64,000 nt of DNA. Origin: Tillandsia leiboldiana (lineage: Eukaryota; Streptophyta; Magnoliopsida; Poales; Bromeliaceae). The stretch is from NCBI GenBank assembly GCA_029204045.2, contig CM055068.1:29897587-29961586 (forward strand), written 5' to 3'. Below are positions 45,556 to 59,800 of this stretch, piece by piece. Numbering within the stretch: position 1 is the first letter of the stretch; each line of letters begins with the position of its first letter. Below the pieces are notes generated by a model. That model was not told the origin of the DNA, searched no databases, and saw only the letters and a program-made list of their open reading frames with translations. The translations under genes and the position numbers were made by a program.

Positions 45556-47634
45556 TTGTAGGTCATGGTGGACTTAGGCTTATGGTTTGACCCTTGGTTG
45601 ACTTCGTGAGAGCCGTGATTTATAGCGAGAGTCCTGATTGAGTTTTATACCTCTCCCAAGGGACGGGAGGAGTGATTGGCATGTTATTCTCCTAAGTGAT
45701 TATGTTGGCTGCAGACAACATAATGCTGTGGAACGGGTGACATGCTTTAGACTTTCGCTTGATTGGGTCGAGCGTTGTTGTGTGCTGTTTTGTTGTTTCG
45801 TCGTGGCGAGCGGTGTCTCCCCGACGCTGGGTTTTGACCCGTGTGCATCCTGTCATAGCAGTTGAGCTTAAGCAGTTGGTTTTGGGCCGGATACCCGGAT
45901 TGAGGTCAGAGAACTCCGGACCCAGATGACAGGATTGTTAGAGGCTTATCAGCGACAGAGTAAGCAGCTGGTCTTAGTGACACAGTTGTCGGAGCACTGA
46001 GTAACCCCCTCCGTGCCAATGTTTAGTGCCGAGGCACCGAGGCAGGGTGGATAATTGACGGCAGAGGAGCTGTGGGACATGATCCATCTATTGAGCCAGA
46101 TTTGGCAGATGAACCACCCCGACTCGTAAGATTGAGTTTGGAGCCTTTGGAGGCAGAGTCGTGGTTGGTGGTGATGGAGTGATTAATTGAGAGCCTCCCT
46201 GTGCTAGAGAGTGTATGCAGTTGTTGAACTGCGCGCCCCAGATTCGAGGGACGAGGCGCATGGGATATATGAGATTGGGAGTGGATTGCGCCAGGACACC
46301 TTTCTGTTATTCAGTCCCTCCATTGTAGATTTGGACGCCTCGTTGAAGTAGGCATTATGTATGGAGCGTGGCATTGCAGTTCCTTTGGATAGGGATCTGC
46401 CGCCAGAGGTGAGTTCTGGATTTTGACGCTTGGCGCCGGGGTGATGGAGGACAGATCGGCCGGCAGGGGCATGTCTGATTTCTTTTTCCTGGATAACGAG
46501 TTCCCGAGATGTCAGAGGTCGGGTGGACCCCGATGGCAGCATCAGTATTCATATCAGAGTGGCGCAGCGGTAGCGTGGATTCGTTATCTGCGGAGGACCT
46601 TATTCGTCGCCTCAATGTGATCAGAGACAGAGGTCGTGCTTCCTAGTGATAGTCCTGATTTTCAGGCAGATTGAGCGACAACCACTTGCTTTGAGCGGAT
46701 GAATCTGTGCCGCCCGGTTGGAGGGCGCCACGGTAGTGGATTGAGTGTCGCAGGTGGGATTTCACCACAGTAGTCGGAGTTAGAGCATGTTCCACTCTTG
46801 CATGGGCTAGAGGCAGATTGTTACCACGTGCACTAGAGGTGCAGGTTCCTGTTGTTGTTGTGCACGTGAAGGAGGCTTTGGATCATGTCCAGTGCGGCCG
46901 AGACCGCGAGTTACCGGCAGAATTATTGGAATTGTAGCAATTCGGTGTTTCGACCCTGTGCTTGAGATTGTTTGGCACGATGCCACAGAATGTTTGACTG
47001 CGGCGAGAGAGGACTTTGATCTTCGGCAATGAAGACAAGAGGAGGCTTGCTTGTTGAGATTGTTAGAGCACTCGGGTTTTAGCGACAGGGGAGAGGTGCT
47101 TACGGCGGCACCGGACTCAGGGATATCTCTGTTGCCCACGAGATCCCGGGTGTGATTTCACCTTAGTTGTTGGTAATGCCGCCGGTTAGGGAGATAGAGA
47201 TTGCATTTGACGCGGTTCGGGGAACCGCGCCACCCTGGACCAGCACCTCATTGGATATCGCCGGTAGAGCTGAGAGAGCTGATGGCACAGTTGCAGGATC
47301 TGATGGATCGAGGGGGTCTGTTTGACCTAGTGCCACGCCGTTGGTATACGGTGGTGATGCCACGTCGTTGATACACGACTGTGAGGGTCCTTTTATGGTT
47401 CGAGTGTAGACAGGTCCGGGTGGTATCTAGGACCTTTCGATGGAACTATACTCAGGCTGTTAGTGTATGATGCGAGTACCTACTTGGAATTAGACAGCCG
47501 AGGACTTCGCCTAGATGGCGTTCAGGACACGGTAGGGGCATTATGGGTTTATAGCGAGGCCCAATGGAATGACGAATGCCTTGTTGACTTCAAGATCTGA
47601 GGAATCGTATGTCCCAGTTGTACTTGGACGGACT
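45556..47634 (+). pseudogene. Element B internal region, decayed pol, cut by element C
   Basis: Collinear with element A from its primer-binding site to the RT remnant. Around 47150-47330 the same pre-RT/RT start (VREIEIAFD, RGTAP, ELRELMAQLQDLM) is readable. Earlier parts correspond to decayed gag and protease. The text stops at tacttggacggact (47634), matching element A near 5390-5400, where element C inserted. No ORF of useful length survives. Confidence 0.8.
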
Positions 47635-50600
47635 TGTCACGCCCCGGGTGTAAACCAGAACCCGGGCCCGTCCACAGATCCGCCGTGCACACGGTATTTC
47701 CGTGTACACGAAGCGCCAGTAACCTGCTCAGATAAAAGAGATATAATAAAAGAGCAATAAAACAGAGCTGAACTAAAACTAATACATCTCAGACTGAAGC
47801 TGGAAATAAAATACAATACATCTGTATAAATGATACATCTGTCTCTCCCAGCTCACCAAAAGAAATACAACCTGCTGGCCAAAGCCAGTCCCAAAGTAAA
47901 GGTACTACCGTCTGAGGAAACATGGGTACACCAACAATCCAGCTAACATGCTCATCCTGCCTCGAGATCTAGCTACTCGGCCGTCCTCTCTCCTCGACCC
48001 GCCACTGTAAGCCCAGTAGCACCCGCATAGAACACTGCAAAACAAGGGAGAAGCAAAAGAGGAAAGAAGAATGGGGGTGAGACTACTAGTGAAACCAGTA
48101 GCCTCCCCTAGTGGGTAAAACCTCAACTCTGACACGCCCACTAGGTCCTACCAGAGGCAAAAGGAATAAAGGTGGTATGCAATGAGTATGACTCCTGATG
48201 AAAAGCTACCACTAGAAGGCCTCTAAAAACTGAGCTAAAAGAATAGCTGAATGTATGCATCAGAATGTCAACGCCTGCCTGACCAGACCCAATCGATACA
48301 CCAGTAAGCACTGTACTGCCTGCTCTGCCTGCCAAATCGGGTATGCCCGCCTACAGCATAACACCGATAGGAAAAGGGAGTCTCGAAGACTCGAAGCCTG
48401 TAAAAACGCACACTCCGGAGTGGCACTCGAGGGGAGCGACCCACACGAGTATAATGCCTGGGTAACAAGTACCAAATCAGCAGGACTGGATCATGACTCT
48501 GATCACGGTGGAAAACCCATCCACTAGAAGAAAATCCAAATCCTCTATCCCAATCTGATGCAATAACCACTGTCCGGTCAACCGCCAAAGATCCGCGGTT
48601 GCCGCAATGCCCGGCCCTCACAGCCTGCCTGTCCCAAAGCCCACAACTGTCTGACTACACTATCCCAGTCCCTGCTCGAACCCGAGCGCACTATCCCCCG
48701 AATATAAATAAAAGAAGAGAAAAGCATGGTTTCTCCTAAGTCATTCCAGCATGATAGTGTAGCAGAAAAAAGGTGGCCTAACTAGGTGACCATACAAGCA
48801 TGCAAATGTCCCAAGATGATTATAAAAATAAACAGATGTCGATAACCTTTATAATGTTAGAGCATGTATAGAACAGTATGAGAACAGTAAATATGAGATA
48901 GCCTGTGCCTGCTTATGCCACAAACCCAAAGCCCACAATTATTGATTAGCCTTACCTTTTAACATGATGTTACTGTCCTACAATCATAATCCCCAATCAA
49001 GTAAGTTCTAACAATATCTGTTTAATCACAATAAGCCTGCCATTGCCACACATAAAGTGCATTTATCCTTTTAATCAAAGAAGCTACTCAAATGCCTAGC
49101 GGGTAGTCAAAAGATGGAGGGTTAACAACCACACCCATAATGACAATCCTGACCCAGGTCCGACATCCGGTCAACCACCTACTATCCGCAATAGCCGCAA
49201 TAACCCAAAAGCTAAAATTCAAGCCCCGGCTACACTATGCCGATCCCTGCTCAAACCCGAGCAACAAATAGCCGCCTGCCTAAGGAATAGGGGGAAGAAG
49301 AGACAATAGGGTTCCTCCCAAGGCAGTCCCAACATATAGTGTAGCGTCAGAAATGGTCTAACTAGATATCCCTGAATCAAGCCTATCTCCTCATGGAAGA
49401 AAGAAGGGGAGTGACAAATAGTGGTTCATCATGTGTATCAAGTAATAACTCCAGCCTGGGTGTAATCATCATGCTAAATCATAATCCAACCGCACATGTC
49501 CATAACCTGCTAATCACCCTCACATGAATCATCCACCTATGCCTGTCCAAAAAATCCTCAAGTGGTACCCTCCCACAAGACGCCTCACAATAACAACGAT
49601 ATGAAAGTACATCCCCCCCCTCATGCAAGGTTAAAGGCTAAAACGATGTCCATGAAGCATGTATAAGTTCCAACATGTCAAGTTTCCAATATAATGTTTT
49701 CCATAGATAGGCTCACAATTATCTAGTTAAGCATGCATGTCCATTAGGTGACCATTCAACATGTCCAATAAAGGGGATCACTCTAATATCCTAGTGGGTA
49801 TATCAGAAAAGAGGAGTAAAGCAACCACCCACCTCGAGCGCTAAACCCAGATCCCAACAGCGAAGTCCGCGCCCGGCTCAACGATCACCACGGTGCTGCA
49901 CAAAATACCCCAAAAGAACAAGCACAATTAATCCACCATGCTCACACCAAAATCTGCCCCAAATACAATCAGTCCACAGTTTTGCCTTTTTCACCTGCGA
50001 GATGTGCTCGAGAATTCCAGGAAAAATACCGTCACGATCCTCGCGACGAACCGGTCGAAACGAGTACCTGCACGTTCCCACACGAGTTTTCTACGCTGAG
50101 ATCCAAAATCGACAAGAGAACTACCCCGAACAATACTTCCACCCAAAACTGTGCTACAAAGTTCTGTAAAAAGGGGTTTCTCACCTTCGGGGAAAATTCC
50201 AGAAAATCCAAGAAATTCAGAGAGACTCCTGGCGGTGCGTAGATGCAAATTGCCTTTTGAATCACCTCAATCCGATGTCTGGTTGCGGAGATATCGCCGA
50301 AACACCGAACCGCTGTCCAAACTCCATCACAGCAAAGAGGTCACAAGATGATCCGAAAAACCCATGAAAACCTCGGGATGGGAAAACCAGCAAACACGGA
50401 AACGTAGCCCTACCTGTCGTGAAGACGATGGCGCAAGAATCGCTGAAAAAGAGTGCCGGGGTAGCTCGGGAGAGTCCGTGCACTGAAATGCGACGAAGGG
50501 AATCACAAGGGAACGAGCGTCGCGCCGCGCCGTAAAATCCAACCTCGGAGTGCGTGCCACCACAAATCTTGGAAATCCTCCAGAAGATGTAGAACTCGAA

Positions 50601-51722
50601 GGGGAACAACTTTGCTGAAGACACCTTGGTGAGAGGAGGCTCGGAAATGGTGGAAAAAGTGAGAAGAAAGGAGCTCGGGCTGTTTAAATAGGCCTCCCAA
50701 ACAATTAGCAAAATGCCATCCGGGTCCCCATTCTCGGGCGCCCGGAAGTTTCCGGGCGCGCACAGTGCGGCCCGGCCCAAGACTTTCGGGCGCGCACAGT
50801 GCGGCCCGGCCCAAGGCGCGCCGTCGGACGGGATCCACGGTCCGTCCGACCCCCTCAGCGCCCGCCACGTGTCGCCCGAACAGGCGACAGCCCAAATCCT
50901 CCACTCCTGCTGCGCCACGCGGCCAACCCCGGGAGTCGACACGCGTCCCCGACAACAGTACCGGTCGCGCCTGCGCGCCTGCCCGCGCCAGCTGCCCCTC
51001 CTGCCCGCACAGTTGACCAGCCAATAGGGAAGCGCCACGCGTCCCTGCCACTGACCGCTGCACCCGGTGCACGCGCCTCCGTAAGCCGAACCAATGGTAA
51101 CCTGCCACGTGTCCACTCCGGTGCACCGTGAACCAAAACCCAACCATCAAGCTCCGTAGACCGTGAGCTGTGAGCCGCCTATGGGGTGGTGCCACGTGCC
51201 CCCGCCTGGGTGCACGACGGCCGCGTGGACCGCGCCTGCCCGCGCGCCGCGCGCGCTGCCCGCGCCCTGTGCCGCCGCCGTTCCGCCTGCCCGAGGCCGC
51301 GCCGCCGCCCGCCGCCGACTGCCCGCCGCCGCCGCCGCCGCCGGCGATCGCCGGAGTTACTGTTCCGGCGGTGAACAGTACCGAAGCTCAGAAATCCAGC
51401 AGATAGTCCATCTTGACCGTTTTCCGCGCGCTGAACCCGAATTTGACGTCCGCTTCGCCAAATCCCATCCAATAAATCGCCGGAGGCTCCCGAAAAGGCA
51501 TTTTCAATCCGAATTTCGTGCCGAGTCCAAATCTGATATCCGATTTGCGCGAAAACACCTATAAACATCCGACGGGGTTCCCTGATTACCCACGTGATCC
51601 ACTTTAAGCTCGGAGTCAATCACTTGTGTCCAAATTGGCGCACGAACACCGCCGACATGCCCCGTAGCCTCCAGAAGCTGCCGGTCACACAGTAAAAGCC
51701 CTGTAGAATTCCGATCATCACA
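47635..51722 (-). mobile_element. Element C 3' LTR (4088 bp), gypsy LARD-like
   Basis: On the minus strand it runs TGTGATGATCGG (51722) to CCGGGGCGTGACA (47635), next to a polypurine tract at 51723-51734. Target flank ggact (47630-47634). It has a TATA-like TATTTAAA (50683-50690), G-boxes in U3 and a CCG repeat at about 51324-51343. Two hairpin units lie at about 48570-48600 and 49170-49200, with the CCTAGTGGG/CCCACTAGG stem-loop near 48108-48148. It is almost identical to the 5' LTR from 60272, so C is a recent insertion, in keeping with its innermost position. Confidence 0.92.
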
Positions 51723-51734
51723 TCCTCCCCCACT
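51723..51734 (-). promoter_or_regulatory. Polypurine tract of element C (first assembled copy)
   Basis: AGTGGGGGAGGA on the minus strand, touching the LTR; repeated at 56800-56811. Confidence 0.9.
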
Positions 51735-52598
51735 AAAAGAAAGTTTCGTCCTCGAAACTAAGCAACTCTCAACGAGTCTCAGAAACCAGGGGTAAGTACT
51801 CAACACCGCCGTCTCCCGCCTCAAGTCGCCTATCACTCCCCGTGATTACTCCTCAGCAACAATAACAGCAACAACCAGTACGGCATAGCCCGATCGCGCA
51901 ATTCCCTCATCTCACGAGCCGGAATTCGCATCGAGCGTCCCTCGTACTCCAAACTCTCGCAGGCTCCAAAGAAGTGAGTCAATCACGGGCGAGGAGTTCA
52001 AAACACAACACTCCTGAGCGAAGACGCAGAAAAACCTCAGGGACTCCATCAAAAGCCTGGGGGAAAAGAACGAACAGCCAGTGCAACACGCACTAAAATC
52101 ACCCTCTAGAGCCGACTCAACCAGGGCAACCCGAACACATCCACACAAGCACCCGCACAGAAAGTGGCCCTAACAAGCAGGGGTTCTCACTCGGTCACTG
52201 TACAAAACCAGACCACACGAGTAGATTGCTCAGCCGCAGCCTATCCTCAAAAGGGATCCCCGGACACAATCTCAAGCCCAGTAACCACATGGTCCCACAC
52301 AGCGCCAGCTATGGGACCATCAAACTCAACTCCCAATTTAGCTCTTCTGCTTTTAGGTATCCGCCACCACAGTGGCCCGGTCGGGGTGATTCCTGGATGC
52401 TCATCAAAATCCAATGTAGCTCCATAGCACGAAATGGAGTCATCACTATAACTCTCTAAGTCCATCTTCCTCTTTACCAACTAAACATCGTCCCCCCCAC
52501 CTTGGATACCCTCTTACCATCCGCGCGTCAAATTCTCTGCACCATCCGTCCACAAGCTCCTCACCTCAGTATAATGCCGATCTCGCCCATCTCAATAG
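51735..52598 (-). pseudogene. Element C internal 3' part, cut by assembly gap
   Basis: The 3' end of the decayed internal region (family GTTTCGAGGACGAAAC box, CAA-rich tract, RNase H-side remnants). It is collinear with 56812-57689 after the gap. No ORF is supported. Confidence 0.75.
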
Positions 52599-52698
52599 NN
52601 NNNNNNNNNNNNNNNNNNNNNNNNNNNNNNNNNNNNNNNNNNNNNNNNNNNNNNNNNNNNNNNNNNNNNNNNNNNNNNNNNNNNNNNNNNNNNNNNNN
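52599..52698. other. Assembly gap (100 N)
   Basis: Exactly 100 unknown bases. Sequence before it (47652-52598) is repeated after it (52699-57689), end to end. Confidence 0.98.
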
Positions 52699-55600
52699 AA
52701 ACCAGAACCCGGGCCCGTCCACAGATCCGCCGTGCACACGGTATTTCCGTGTACACGAAGCGCCAGTAACCTGCTCAGATAAAGAGATATAATAAAAGAG
52801 CAATAAAAACAGAGCTGAACTAAAACTAATACATCTCAGACTGAAGCTGGAAATAAAATACAATACATCTGTATAAATGATACATCTGTCTCTCCCAGCT
52901 CACCAAAATAAATACAACTGCTGGCAAAAGCCAGTCCCAAAGTAAAGGTACTACCGTCTGAGGAAACATGGGTACACCAACAATCCAGCTAACATGCTCA
53001 TCCTGCCTCGAGATCTATCTACTCGGCCGTCCTCTCTCCTCGACCCGCCACTGTAAGCCCAGTAGCACCCGCATAAACACTGCAAAACAAGGGAGAAGCA
53101 AAAGAGGAAAGAAGAATGGGGGTGAGACTACTAGTAAACCAGTAGCCTCCCCTAGTGGGTAAAACCTCAACTCTGACACGCCCACTAGGTCTACCAGAGG
53201 CAAAAGGAATAAAGGTGGTATGCAATGAGTATGACTCCTGATGAAAAGCTACCACTAGAATGCCTCTAAAAACTGAGCTAAAAGAATAGCTGAATGTATG
53301 CATCAGAATGTCAACGCCTGCCTGACCAGACCCAATCGATACACCAGTAAGCACTGGTACTGCCTGCTCTGCCTGCCAAATCGGGTATGCCCGCCTACGC
53401 ATAACACCGATAGGAAAAGGGAGTCTCGAAGACTCGAAGCCTGTAAAAACGCACACTCCGGAGTGGCACTCGAGGGGAGCGACCCACACGAGTATAATGC
53501 CTGGGTAACAAGTACCAAATCAGCAGGACTGGATCATGACTCTGATCACGGTGAAAACCCATCCACTAGAAGAAATCCAAATCCTCTATCCCAATCTGAT
53601 GCAATAACCACTGTCGGGTCAACCGCCAAAGATCCGCGGTTGCCGCAATGCCCGGCCCTCACAGCCTGCCTGTCCCAAAGCCCACAACTGTCTGACTACA
53701 CTATCCCAGTCCCTGCTCGAACCCGAGCGCACTATCCCCCGAATATAAATAAAAGAAGAGAAAAGCATGGTTTCTCCTAAGTCAATTCCAGCATGATAGT
53801 GTAGCAGAAAAAGGTGGCCTAACTAGGTGACCATACAAGCATGCAAATGTCCCAAGATGATATAAAAATAAACAGATGTCGATAACCTTTATAATGTTAG
53901 AGCATGTATAGAACAGTATGAGAATAGTAAATATGAGATAGCCTGTGCCTGCCTATGCCACAAACCCAAAGCCCACAATTATTGATTAGCCTTACCTTTA
54001 ACATGATGTTACTGTCCTACAATCATAATCCCCAATCAAGCAAGTTCTAACAATATCTGTTTAATCACAATAAGCCTGCCATTGCCACACATAAAGTGCA
54101 TTTATCCTTTTAATCAAAGAAGCTACTCAAATGCCTAGCGGGTAATCAAAAGATGGAGGGTTAACAACCACACCCATAATGACAATCCTGACCCAGGTCC
54201 GACATCCGGTCAACCACCTACTATCCGCAATAGCCGCAATACCCCAAAAGCTAAAATTCAAGCCCCGGCTACACTATGCCGATCCCTGCTCAAACCCGAG
54301 CAACAAATAGCCGCCTGCCTAAGGAATAGGGGAAGAAGAGACAATAGGGTTCCTCCCAAGGCAGTCCCAACATATAGTGTAGCGGTCAGAAATGGTCTAA
54401 CTAGATATCCTGAAATCAAGCCTATCTCCTCATGGAAGAAAGAAGGGGAGTGACAAATAGTGGTTCATCATGTGTATCAAGTAATAACTCCACCTGGGTG
54501 TAATCATCATGCTAAATCATAATCCAACCGCACATGTCCATAACCTGCTAATCACCCTCACATGAATCATCCACCTATGCCTGTCCAAAAATCCTCAAGT
54601 GGTACCCTCCCACAAGACGCCTCACAATAACACAATATGAAAGTACATCCCCCCCTTATGCAAGGTTAAATGCTAAAACGATGTCCATGAAGCATGTATA
54701 AGTTCCAACATGTCAAGTTTCCAATATAATGTTTTCCATATGATAGGCTCACAATTATCTAGTTAAGCATGCATGTCCATTAGGTGACCATTCAACATGT
54801 CCAATAAAGGGGATCACTCTAATATTCCTAGTGGGTATATCAGAAAAGAGGAGTAAAGCAACCACCCACCTCGAGCGCTAAACCCTGATCCCAACAGCGA
54901 AGTCCGCGCGCCGGTCTCAACGATCACCACGGTGCTGCACAAAATACCCAAAAGAACAAGCACAATTAATCCACCATGCTCACACACAAAATCTGCCCCA
55001 AATACAATCAGTCCACCAGTTTTGCCTTTTTCACCTGCGGAGATGTTGCTTCGAGAAATTCGCAGGAAAAAATACCGTCACGATCCTCGCTGAGACGAAC
55101 CGGTCCGAACACGGATACACTGCACGTTCCCACACGAGTTTTCTACGCTGAGATCCAAAATCGGACAAGAGAACTACCACCGAACAATACTTCCACCCAA
55201 AACTGTGCTACAAAGTTCTGTAAAAAGGGGTTTCTCACCTTCGGGGAAAATTCCAGAAAATCCAAGAAAATCAGAGAGACTCCTGGCGGTGCGTAGATGC
55301 AAATTGCCTTTTGAATCACCTCAATCCGATGTCTTGGTTGCGGAGATATCGCCGAAAACACCGAAACCGCTGTCCAAAAACTCCATCACGCAAAAGAGGT
55401 CACAAGATGATCCGAAAAACCCCATGAAAACTCGGGATGGGAAAAAACCAGCAAACACGGAAAACGTAGCCCTACCTGTCGTGAAGACGATGGCGCAAGA
55501 ATCGCTGAAAAAAGAGTGCCGGGGTAGCTCGGGAGAGTCCGAGCACTGAAATGCGACGAAGCGGAATCACAAGGGAACGAGCGTCGCGCCGCGCCGGTAA

Positions 55601-56799
55601 AATCCAAACCTCGGAGTGCGTGCCACCACAAATCTTGGAAATCCTCCAGAAGATGTAGAACTCGAAGGGGAACAACTATGCTGAAGACACCTTGGTGAGA
55701 GGAGGCTCGGAAATGGTGGAAAAAGTGAGAAGAAAGGAGCTCGGCTGTTTAAATAGGCCTCCCAAACAATTAGCAAAATGCCATCCGGGTCCCCATTCTC
55801 GGCGCGCCGGAAGTTTCCGGGCGCGCACAGTGCGGCCCGGCCCAAGACTTTTCGGGCCGCGCACAGTGCGGCCCGGCCCAAGGCGCGCCGTCGGACGGGA
55901 TCCACGGTCCGTCCGACCCGCCTCAGCGCCCGCCACGTGTCGCCCGAACAGGCGACAGCCCAAATCCTCCACTCCTGCTGCGCCACGCGGCCAACCCCGG
56001 GAGTCGACACGCGTCCCCGACAACAGTACCGGTCGCGCCTGCGCGCCTGCCCGCGCCTGCCCCTCCTGCCCGCACAGTTGACCAGCCAATAGGGAAGCGC
56101 CACGCGTCCCTGCCACTGACCGCTGCACCCGGTGCACGAGCCTCCGTAAGCCGAACCAATGGTAACCTGCCACGTGTCCACTCCGGTGCACCGTGAACCA
56201 AAACCCAACCATCATGCTCCGTAGACCGTGAGCTGTGAGCCGGCCTATGGGGTGGTGCCACGTGCCCCCGCCTTGGTGCACGACGGCCGCGTGGACCGCG
56301 CCTGCCCGCGCGCCGCGCGCGCTGCCCGCGCCCTGTGCCGCCGCCGTTCCGCCTGCCCGAGGCCGCGCCGCCGCCCGCCGACGCTGCCCGCCGCCGCCGC
56401 CGCCGCCGGCGATCGCCGGAGTTACTGTTCCGGCGGTGAACAGTACCCGAAGCTCAGAAAAAATCCAGCAGATAGTCCATCTTGACGTTTTTCGCGCGCT
56501 TGGAACCAGAATTTGACGTCCGCTTCGCCAAATTCCCATCCAATAAATCGCGGAGGCTCCCGAAAAGGCATTTTCAATCCGAATTTCGTGCCGAGTCCAA
56601 ATCTGATATCCGATTTGCGCGGAAAACACCCTATAAACATCCGACGGGGTTCCCTGATTACCCACGTGATCCACTTAAGCTCGGAGGTCAATCACTTGTG
56701 TCCCAAATTGGCGCCTACGAACACCGCCGACATGCCCCGTAGGCCTCCAGAAGCTGCCGGTCACACAGTAAAAGCCCTGTAGAGTTCCGGATCATCACA
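52699..56799 (-). mobile_element. Element C 3' LTR, probable assembly duplicate of 47652-51722
   Basis: Begins 17 bases into the LTR's lower-coordinate end and follows 47652-51722 base for base apart from small indels. Extra bases cluster around 55030-55130 and 56450-56660, where both 47635-51722 and the 5' LTR (60272 on) agree against it. That pattern fits a poorly polished contig end, not a third biological LTR. Confidence 0.8.
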
Positions 56800-56811
56800 T
56801 CCTCCCCCACT
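56800..56811 (-). promoter_or_regulatory. Polypurine tract of element C (second assembled copy)
   Basis: AGTGGGGGAGGA on the minus strand beside the LTR edge at 56799. Confidence 0.88.
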
Positions 56812-59800
56812 AAAAGAAAGTTTCGTCCTCGAAACTAAAGCAACTCTCAACGAGGTCTCAGAAACCAGGGGTAAGTACTCAACACCGCCGTCTCCCGCTT
56901 CTCAAGTCGCCTATCACTCCCCGTGATTACTCCTCAGCAAACAATAACAGCAACAACCGTACGGCATAGCCCGATTCGCGCAATTCCCTCATCTCACGAG
57001 CCGGAATTCGCATCCGAGCGTCCCTCGTACTCCAAACTCTCGCAGGGCTCCAAAGAAGTGAGTTAATCACGGGCGAGGAGTTCAAAACACAACACTCCTG
57101 AGCGAAGACGCAGAAGAAAACCTCAGGGACTCCATCAAAAGCCTGGGGGAAAAGAACGAACGGCCAGTGCAACACGCACTAAAATCACCCTCTAGAGCCG
57201 ACTCAACCAGGGCAACCCAGAAACACATCCACACAAGCACCCGCACAGGAAAGGGGCCCTAACAAGCAGGGGTTCTCACTCGGTCACTGACAAAACCAGA
57301 CCACACGAGTAGATTGCTCAGCCGCAGCCTATCCTCAAAAGGGATCCCCTGGGACACAATCTCAAGCCCAGTATACCACCATGGTCCCCACACAGCGCCA
57401 GCTATGGGACCATCAAACTCAACTCCCAATTTAGCTCTTCTGCTTTAGGTATCCGCCACCACAGTGGCCCGGTCGGGGTGGTCCTGGATGCTCATCAAAA
57501 TCCAATGGTAGCTCCATAGCCACTATGGGAGGCATCACTATAACTCGCAAGTCCATCTTCCTCCGTTGACCAACTAAAAATCGTCACTGATACCAATCTA
57601 CCATCCCGCTCGTCAAATTCTGCTGGCACCATCCGGTCCAAAAGCTCCTCACCTCAGTAGTAACTGCCGATCCGGCCCATCTCAAATAGCATCTATTTTG
57701 ACTGGACTTCCACCGCCGCCCCCGCGGCTAAATACGTAATCCAGGAAGATGTGCTCCCAAAGATGAAACTTGTACCAAAACCATTTAGCATAAAACCTTA
57801 TCCTCACAGACCTTGCCACAGCATCTATAAATGCTTCACAAGCTCTAAATCACTCAGGGAGGGGTAAAAGCCCAAGATATCCCTGAAAAATGCCGCTATC
57901 AATCCGTTCAAGCCCAACTGGAACACAGAATTCCTCAATCTAAAGGCAATAAGGCATTAGTCATTCCATTGGCCTCACTGTACTCATAATGCCCCTAGCG
58001 TGTCCTGAACGTCATCTTGGCGAGATACTCAGCTAGCTATAGTTCCAAATTGATGCAGGCATCATAATCGAACATCTGCCGGAGTATAACTCCATCCAAA
58101 AGGTCCTAAATAATACCCGACCTGCCTGGGCTCCACTCACAACAGAAACTCTCACAGTCGTGTATCAACGACGCGCACTAGGTCCAACAAACCCTCTATC
58201 CATCAGGTCCACGCACCTATGCCCACAACTCTCACAGCTCTACAAATGATATTTAACGAGGTGCTATCGAGGTAGGCGCAGTTCCCAGAACCACGTCAAT
58301 CGAAATCACAATCTCCCTAACCGGCGGCATCATCATCGGCTCAGGTGGAATCACACCCGGGAATCTCACGGCAACAAGAATATCCTTACGTCCCGGTGCC
58401 GCCGTAGGCACCTCTCACACTATCGCTGTAACCTGAGTACCCAAACCGTCGCAACAAACAAGCCTTCTATTGTCTGTCTCGCAGAAAACAGGGTCCTTTC
58501 TCTCAGCAGTGACACATCCAGTGGCACTATGCCAACCAGTCCCAAGCACTGGGTCTAAACACCGAACGGCCACAAATACCAATAAGTCTGCCGGCATAAC
58601 TTACGGCCTCTACCGCACTGGATATGATCCACAAGCCTTCCCCACCTGCACAATACCAACAGTAACCTGTACCTCTAGTGCACGGGGCAACAACTCTGCC
58701 TCTAGCCCATGCCGGACTGCAACATGCTCTAACTCTGACTGCTGTGATGAAATCACACCGGCGACACTCGATCCACTACCGTGGCGCCCTCCAACCGGGC
58801 GGCACAAATTCATCCTCTCGATGCAAGTGGTCGTCGCTCAGCCTGCCAAACATATCTAGACCAATCACAAAGGGAGCTCGACCCCTGTCCCTGCTCACAC
58901 TGAGGCGACGAATGTGGTCTCTCGCAGACAGCCAATCCACGCTACCGCTGCACCACTCTGATAAAATGGGCTGATGCTGTCATCGGGGTCCACCCAACCT
59001 CTGACGTCTCAGAAATCCACCTGGATATCATCGTCATACGACAAAGCACCATCAATTCATGCAATTCCTTATACAATTACCCTTACTAAGCTCACCCCTC
59101 AATCACATAAGTTGTACCCCAAACATGCATGTTATCGATCACCAAGGGTAACATCCCCCTGGGGTAAGCTTTACATAATCCATTCCAAAAGGATATCCAC
59201 CATCCTGGAAGGGAAACGAAAATGTCCTTGCCGGCCGACCTGTCCACCAATACCTAGCGCCAAGCGCCTCTATCCAGAACTCGCCTCTGGCGGCAGACCC
59301 CTATCCAACGGAACTGCAATGCTACGCGCCATACCCAATGCCTCCACTATCAAAGCACCCCAAAATCTAAAACCTGCAAAAGAGGGTCCGAATACACGGA
59401 AGGGCATCCTGGCGCAATCCACTCACAGTCAAGCATATCCTATGCGCCTTGTCCCCTAAATCATAGAGCGCGTAGTTCAGTAACTGCGTAAATCCTTTTG
59501 ACACCAAGAGGCTCTCAAGCAGTCTTTCCATCACCACCAACCACGATTCTACCCCAAGAGGCTCCAAACTTAATCCTATGAATCGGGGTGGTTTATCTGC
59601 CAAAACTGGCTTAACTGATCAATGGTGTCCCATAGCTCATCCGCTGTCAACAATCCACCCTGCCTCGGCGCCTCGGCACTAACCATTGGCACGGAGGGCT
59701 ACTCACTCCCTCGGTACTACAAAAATCCCCGCCCCTGAGGGTACTGCAACCGGGTGGTCTCAGAAAGAAGCACTGTCGAGCTGCCCGCTGCTCCGACAAC

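Noticed and set aside
50262..51143. 293-aa ORF on the minus strand, with relatives at 55567-56674 and 63147-63861
   Set aside because: It lies in U3/leader of LTR C, is repeated because the LTR is repeated, and changes frame between copies. This is incidental to GC-rich LTR sequence.
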